A stretch of DNA of 13,186 bases, taken from positions 1 through 13,186 of the forward strand of contig CAJVPP010002906.1 in the NCBI GenBank assembly GCA_910592005.1, written 5' to 3'. The translations under genes and the position numbers were made by a program. This document shows positions 8,132 to 13,186 of the stretch, piece by piece (within the stretch, counting starts at the first letter, position 1; each line of letters begins with the position of its first letter). This DNA comes from Funneliformis mosseae. Lineage: Eukaryota; Glomeromycota; Glomeromycetes; Glomerales; Glomeraceae. The notes beneath the pieces are model-generated. The model was not told where the DNA came from. It worked only from the letters and a program-made list of their open reading frames with translations, and searched no databases.

Positions 8132-8265
8132 GTAAGATTTCTTATGTTCTTATTTATTCTTATTTGTATATGTTATTAATATTGATTAACTAAATGTTGT
8201 TACTTATTATTTTTATATTAATAGTAATACGTTACTAAAAAATTTCTTTTATTTTTTAATAATAG
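8132..8265 (+). other. Intron 1 of transposase pseudogene
   Basis: GTAAGA to AATAG, 134 bases, with TTACTAAA at 8232-8239 as a likely branch site. It separates NRTKK from the RVTIML segment, which are adjacent in Tigger proteins. The junction is one base out of frame, explained by loss of one A from a run just after the acceptor. Confidence 0.75.
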
Positions 8266-8981
8266 GATAAACTAGAGTAACCATAATGTTAGCATCAAAT
8301 ACATTTGAAAATCACAAGTTGAAACCATTAGTAATTGGCAAATTCTTGAAATCATGAGCTTTTTACAGCATTCAAACTTCTTAACTTCCAGTTATGTATA
8401 AAGCAAATAAAAAGATATAGATAAAATATGATATTTTTAATGGATGGGTTAATGAATTAGATTATAAATTTCATTTTCAAGGCTGATATATTATTTTAAT
8501 TATTAATAACACTTTATCACATAAATTTGTTATTTTCTCTAATGAAAATGAAAGTAATAATGATTATGATAATGATGATAATGATGATAATAATTTTAAT
8601 AATAATTTTACTAATAATAAATTTAGAGAATCTTTAAAAGATGATGAAACAAATAATTATAAACAAAAAGGTTATAGTTTATCAAACAGAAAAGGTAGTG
8701 AAGCAAAAAAAAATAGCATTGAATTTACCAATATCTGAATTATATTTCTTTCGCTAAATATAATATCAAAATTTCAACTAATGAATGTCAGAATTATTCA
8801 AAATTTTAAGGTATAGTATATTTGTTTACTGAAAATAGAAACAGAAATTATTATGAATTTGGATAATAATTAAAGTTTTATTAAATGAATTTATTTATAA
8901 TTATTAAATATAGATCAAATACAAGTAATTATATATTCAACATTTAATTAAAGAATTTGATTAAAATGCTAATGTATGCAA

Positions 8982-9052
8982 GTAAGTATTTATTAATTTT
9001 TTTTTCGTATTTTTTATTTTTGTATAAAATCACTAATATTTACTTAATATAG
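8982..9052 (+). other. Intron 2 of transposase pseudogene
   Basis: GTAAGT to AATATAG, 71 bases, with CACTAAT at 9031-9037 as a likely branch site. Removal joins HLIKEFD-stop-NANVCK to NNLDIK-stop-VIDYIVKA in frame. Confidence 0.75.
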
Positions 9053-9455
9053 AAATAACTTGGACATTAAATAAGTAATTGATTATATTGTGAAAGCTTG
9101 AAAAAGTGTAGAATAGCAAATCATGTGCAATTGCTAGGATAAAACTGGAATTGTATCTAATTTTAATTCTGAATTAATACAATGAGAATTGAATATACTT
9201 GTTAATAAAATTCCAGATATAATTTTAACAATTTTTATTGACAATGAAATCTGAAATAGTTTAGAAAATTATATTTATAATCAAACTTCTTCACTTACTG
9301 AAGAAACTTTGACTGATGAATAAATCATAGACATAATACAAGATCATAATAAAAAAGTGCTTGATACTAATAATAAAGAGGAACTAATTGTAAAAGTTTT
9401 ATTAAAAGAAGCTCAAAAAAGAAATTCTCTTTTATAAATAATTATCTATCGATAA

Positions 9456-9775
9456 TAGGTTTAAAATGGATGATTTTAAAGTTTTTAGATATTATATTTC
9501 AGATTTGAAAGTGTATTATATTATATCTTTACAATAAAAGTCAATTGAAGATTATTTTCCTTTTAACTAAAACATTTAATATTATATATATAATTTTGAT
9601 TTTAATAATATACTTAATATAATTACATAATAAATAACCTATCTATTAATTAATAAAATTGATATATTATATGTTTCTTATAGTTTTTTTATTTATATTT
9701 TACTATTAAAAATTTTTTTTTGTTTATAGTCACATCTTATTATAGTCACAGAATATAAGATATTCTAAATGTATT
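9456..9775 (+). other. Right arm of transposon, non-coding
   Basis: Between the transposase stop and the right inverted repeat lies A+T-rich DNA with two direct TATAGTCAC words at 9725 and 9741. No gene is seen. Confidence 0.6.
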
Positions 9776-9795
9776 ACTATAACGAGAGTTGACTA
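9776..9795 (-). repeat. Right terminal inverted repeat
   Basis: Read on the minus strand from 9795 it is TAGTCAACT-CTCG-TTATAGT, matching the left end apart from three transitions. It is followed by the TA duplication at 9796-9797. Confidence 0.8.
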
Positions 9796-9797
9796 TA

Positions 9798-10384
9798 ACT
9801 CTTACAAGTTTTACACTTAAGATTTCAGAATCTTATATCTCTTAATGCTGTAATAAACTACTAAAGAGTGACATTAAATGTATTATAAAGATTATATAGA
9901 ACAGAATTTAAATGAAAAAATAGAGCTTAATTTATAAAAATTTAAAGTTTCGTCTTTAGAAAGGGTTTAGTTACCTAATAGTTTAATCTTTCAAGGATCT
10001 TTAGATGCAGGATATTTTAGAATCTCTTAAGAAAGATATTGTATTCACTATTTGGTAGCATTAGTATTTTGTCTCAAAGAAGAAGGTAAAGAATATATAA
10101 ATCATATTGAAGGGAATTCTACTAACAATAAAGCCTCTAATCTTGAATGGTATTTATATAAAGATAATGTACAATATGTCATGCTTTTCAGGCTTAAACT
10201 TCAACTTACTGTCAAGCAGATTTTTGATAATAGTTTTATTTAAAAATTTTCATCCTTAGTTGAAGTATAATGCATAACTGGAATCAAAAATTTAAATATT
10301 AGAATGATTTGTAGAGAACTCTAAGTTTATGTTGAAGAATATCATAGGAAGTATGCAAATACAATGATATATAGTAAATACTGA
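9798..10384 (+). pseudogene. HNH endonuclease-like gene, 3' part
   Basis: Continuation of the gene interrupted at 5146. The first bases finish the NUMOD1 helix (TLTSFTLKISESYIS, then frame-shifted NAVINY). From ATG 9878 one frame runs to TGA 10382: YYKDYIEQNLNEKIEL, a NUMOD4-like module (KFKVSSLERV-stop-LPNS), GYFRIS-stop-ERYCIHYLVALVF, and a well-kept HNH core KEYINHIEGNSTNNKASNLEW (about 10090-10150). A second NUMOD1-like region follows (TVKQIFDNSFI-stop-KFSSL to ITGIKNLNIRMICREL), ending at HRKYAN. The internal stops are TAA or TAG at positions where Gln usually sits. With the left part this makes a protein of two NUMOD4-HNH-NUMOD1 units, roughly 330 codons in all. An uninterrupted piece, 10052-10243, is only a fragment of it. 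Confidence 0.87.
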
Positions 10385-12017
10385 ATTATTCAATTAAAAT
10401 TTTGATTATCAATTGCAAGAAGTATCACATAAAGATAAATTACAAAGTTCAGAACATAGTCTATAATACATAATATTTCTATACATATGACTGCAGATTA
10501 TACTTACCTATTTTTTAAAATAATTCAAATCTATACTAGTTTTTTTTTGAGAAAATTATATTTCATATATAGCCTGTTTTAGTTATACTTAAAACCTTTT
10601 TCATATTTACGAAATTTTTATTCAAGGCTTGTTAAATTTGAGAAGCTTAAATGTTTGAGAATTTCTGAATGAAAAATAAAATTAAATAACTTCTATTTAT
10701 TTTGAGCATACTAAGATTAGCCAAAAGTTAAAAAAAATTAAAAAATATATAATATGTTAAATCTGCTGTGATATATCTTTTATGAAAATTTTTAGCATGA
10801 ACAAAAAAGATATAAGTTATGTAGTTGCATAGTATAATAGATATTTAACTTATCTGTGATTTTATTGATTGAATATTATGATAATCATTTTTGAAATATT
10901 ACATAATTATTAATTTTGATTGGTACAAAATTGATTGACATAAAAATTACCAAAATAGAAAGGTTAGTTTTAGATTATTAAAAAATATTTTTTGACTTGA
11001 ATTAATATTAAATCAAAAATATAAAAATATCAAATATATCTATATTTTTTTATAATAATCATAAAAATTAGAAAAAAAGTTGAAAATTAAAGGAACTTGC
11101 AATATTAAATTAAAAAGTAAAATTATAAATACACTAAATATTATACATTTAAATCACTATCTAATAATATTTGTAATTAATATAAATGTTTAGATTAAGA
11201 AGAAGATATAATATTTGTATATGATTATACTTTTCATCATAAATGTTTTTTCAAAACAAAATAATAATTATAAAAAAATTCTATAAAAAAGGTATTATAT
11301 TTAATGTAAAATCCTATATAAAAAGATTATAAAAAAAATGAATAGTTTATTAAATAATGAAATATTAGATAATGAAACAGCAATAATAGAAAAAATATTG
11401 TATTTTAAATTTGGTAAATTATAAGTTATTAAATAAAATATATTGTAATATATATAATTTTAATCTTAAAATTTTAGCTTTTATCTAACTTTCTTAAAAG
11501 TAGAGATCTTCAGATTTTTTTTTACCTAAATATAAAAAAAAGAACAAATGATATATCAATGTAAAAAAAACTACATATTGATAGATTAGTTTTTGAAATA
11601 TTATTGATCTTTTTTTATTATTTTAAATCAATTGAAATTAAACATTACACAATATAAAAAAGATTGATATTTGATTTTATCATCATGTGATATAATGAAT
11701 ATCTATTATGCAGTATGAACAAAATTCAATTTAACCTTGATAGGCATACAATTATTTATATTAAATTTACAGTATAAATATATATCAAAAATGCACAGTT
11801 ATATATGTAATACTAATTTTTATCAAGCATGAATTGACAAAATTTTATATAACCTTTCGCTAACATATTTATTTTTGTTTACTTTTTTCTAATCCAGTTT
11901 TATTCAATATTTGAAGATTTTAGCTATATAGTATATAATACTAATACTTGATAAGCTAAAAAATAATCAAAAAATTTTATTAAAAATAACAGTATTTTTA
12001 TTGTAATCTCTTTATCA
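10385..12017. other. 1.6 kb without a supported gene
   Basis: A+T-rich DNA with no frame on either strand that reads like protein for more than about 30 codons. A tiny ORF at 11339-11425 (MNSLLNNEILDNETAIIEK and on, 28 codons) is noted but not supported. Small inverted words exist, such as TATCAATGTA against TACATATTGATA at about 11555-11582. Nothing else recognised. Confidence 0.45.
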
Positions 12018-13186
12018 TTATTCTACATTAAGCAAAATACTTGTAAATTTAAAAGTTATTATTGTAAGATCAAAATTATCTACTTTTTCTATTTTACCTT
12101 CTTTATCCTCTGCATTATTATCAATTTCTTGTTCTTTTTTAGTAAATTTATTATTACCATTTTATAATTTATCTAGAAAAGATTTTACATTATCAAACAT
12201 ATCTCATTTATAATATTGTTCATAATGACTACATCTATTTCTTAAATTATTATAATATATCCGATAATAGTCATGCCTATAAATCAATATTTTATTATTA
12301 TCATTTAATTTAGTATCACATATATTACAAATATTTAGTTTGAGAAAATATTCTGTATGATATCCAGTTGGTAAAATTTTAATATTTATAGTTCCTAGTG
12401 AAAAGAATGGTAAACATATTTCAAATAGTATATATAAACTTAAATTTTAAAATACAAAATTTTTTATTTATTTAAAAGACCAATACTAATGTAACATTTT
12501 TTATTATTTGATTAATATTTTATATAATCTCCTTCTATACTAATTTATGCTTTAATCTAGTTTGATACACTATCAAAGTATCTAAGTAAGCATTTCATAA
12601 TGTAAATTATTATATCTCTGTCAGATTTTATTAAAAAAAATATCGTAAGGATTATTTTAACCAATTCTTAATCTTTATCTCTACCTTTTCCTATAAAATT
12701 ACCATATATTTTTGATAGAATTCAAAATTTGGGCTATATAAAGGCCAAGAAAGACTCATTTCAGATGATGTTCTTTAAAATTATTTGAATATCTCTTGAG
12801 GTGTGGTTTAGACCATATCCTTATTAGAAGATCCAATTTTGATTATGTAATATATTTATTATTCGATTTAGTAATATAAACAATGAAAAAATGTGATATT
12901 GCAATAAAAAAAATTCAGTATTTATCACCATTCTTTTCGTCAGGAACTGTACCTGTTGATTTAATGTAGTTAAATAAATATATCATATTAAGCTTCTTTT
13001 TTCTTTTTCCTTTTATATTAAATATATGGCTACGATTACAATTATTATAGTTAGTTCTTTAAGATGCTTATAAATGATAAGTGAAACAATATTTATGGAT
13101 GATAAGCAGAAGGTTTAATTTGATAATTAGATTTAGAAAAGTGTCAGTAAATTAACAGTTTATTTAATAACTATAACAATGAAGTA
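12018..13186 (-). pseudogene. Decayed gene with C-terminal RING-like domain
   Basis: Minus-strand remnant running in from the right edge to TAA 12020-12018. Readings in order, with frame changes between them: KYCFTYHL, NCNRSHIFNIKGKRKKKLNM, STGTVPDEKNGDKY (about 12920-12960), DMV-stop-TTPQEIFK and MSLSWPLYSPNFEFYQKYM (from 12759), SDRDIIIYIMKCLLRYFDS, then CLPFFSLGTINIKILPTGYH. The C-terminus holds a C-x2-C pair (NICNICD, 12318-12329) followed by ILIYRHDYYRIYYNN and RNRCSHYEQYY. In RING-like relatives the middle part is usually C-G-H-x-Y-H-x-x-C, so here Cys, Gly and His have become Tyr, Arg and Tyr, each by one transition. An acidic tail follows (KKEQEIDNNAEDKEGKIEKV). Ubiquitin-ligase or structural zinc-binding use of the ancestor is inference. 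The family is not identified. Confidence 0.6.

Larger units (their letters stand above)
7544..9455 (+). pseudogene. Tigger/pogo-type transposase, three exons, dead
   Basis: This CENP-B-like DDE transposase would have cut and pasted the surrounding element. Order: N-terminal psq-type HTH (LTKL-stop-YKEICNYA to TTVSKTLKRK, about 7580-7725), CENP-B HTH (VPLVNKALKI to FSNS-stop-IT-stop-FKK, about 7790-7960) and the DDE domain. The first Asp is kept in YNAD (8057-8059), but the next Glu is Lys. The second catalytic Asp (VDN) is Asn at 8505-8507. The third (QPMD) is Asn at 8784-8786. RVTIMLASN and HKLKPLVIGKFLKS are well kept. The C-terminus (DYIVKA-stop-KSVE, CNC-stop-DKTGI) ends at TAA 9453. Two introns are visible. 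Conserved Trp, Gln and Arg codons have become TAG, TAA or TGA. Single-base losses in A-runs shift the frame near 7720, 7960 and 8269, with further slips near 8820-8940. An acidic Asp/Asn-rich insert (about 8535-8620) follows the second Asp. Confidence 0.92.
5147..9795 (+). mobile_element. Tigger/pogo-type DNA transposon, degenerate
   Basis: A 4,649-bp element flanked by TA duplications (5145-5146 and 9796-9797). Its ends are inverted repeats starting TAGTCAACT. Between them lies a CENP-B-like DDE transposase pseudogene (7544-9455), in keeping with the TA target preference of the Tc1/mariner-pogo superfamily. The strongest proof of the borders is the host gene: removing 5147-9797 joins ATTTGGGATTTTATA to ACTCTTACAAGT and restores one continuous NUMOD1 frame. 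The left arm (2.4 kb before the transposase) is unusually long and holds other material, so later nested insertions are likely. Many stops and frameshifts show that it is dead. Confidence 0.88.

Noticed and set aside
10052..10243. An independent 63-codon gene
   Set aside because: It is only the uninterrupted middle of the larger HNH remnant; the coding reading continues upstream and downstream in the same frame, and it starts with TTG.
11339..11425. Small ORF starting MNSLLNNEI
   Set aside because: 28 codons only, no relatives recognised and no supporting signals.
1080..13186. A reassigned genetic code (TAA/TAG as Gln, TGA as Trp), ciliate-like
   Set aside because: In the transposase the same stop triplets replace Trp (TAG, TAA, TGA), Gln (TAA, TAG) and Arg (TGA), and key Gly, Asp and Cys residues also changed by transitions. 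Frameshifts are present as well. Mutation explains all of this, a new code does not.

Overview
The window is extremely A+T-rich eukaryotic DNA that holds almost nothing but broken genes. GT-AG introns, a Tigger/pogo (CENP-B-like DDE) transposase, tandem HNH/NUMOD modules and a C-terminal RING-like domain suggest a fungal nuclear genome. The best guess is an arbuscular mycorrhizal fungus (Glomeromycotina, Rhizophagus-like). That placement rests on remembered family style, not on a search. I saw no rRNA, tRNA, CRISPR array or prokaryotic signal.

Layout. 1-66 holds a hairpin repeat and 77-632 an 11-copy, 51-bp satellite made of small hairpins. 636-805 holds palindromic and inverted (AACTG)n repeats. 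1080-1954 (+), 2044-3081 (-), 3375-3611 (+), 3560-4290 (-) and 4296-4690 (+) are decayed protein-coding remnants of unrecognised families. 4756-5146 plus 9798-10384 (+) is one HNH-endonuclease-like gene with two NUMOD/HNH modules. It is split by a 4.65-kb Tigger-type DNA transposon (5147-9795) with TA target duplication and 20-bp terminal inverted repeats; removing the element rejoins the HNH reading frame exactly. The element carries a three-exon transposase pseudogene (7544-9455) and, in its long left arm, a C-depleted open frame (5552-5902), a MITE-like inverted-repeat unit (5936-6261) and two more gene fragments on the minus strand. 10385-12017 shows no convincing gene. 12018-13186 (-) is the 3' part of a gene ending in a RING-like domain; it runs off the right edge.

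Mutation pattern. Where the family consensus is known (Tigger, HNH, RING-like), almost every premature stop or lost key residue is explained by C->T or G->A: Gln and Arg codons become stops, Trp codons become stops, Gly becomes Arg or Asp, Asp becomes Asn, zinc-ligand Cys and His become Tyr. Several frames stay free of frameshifts over hundreds of codons. This looks like a RIP-like or deamination-driven silenced region rather than a set of working genes. I see no intact functional operon or system here.
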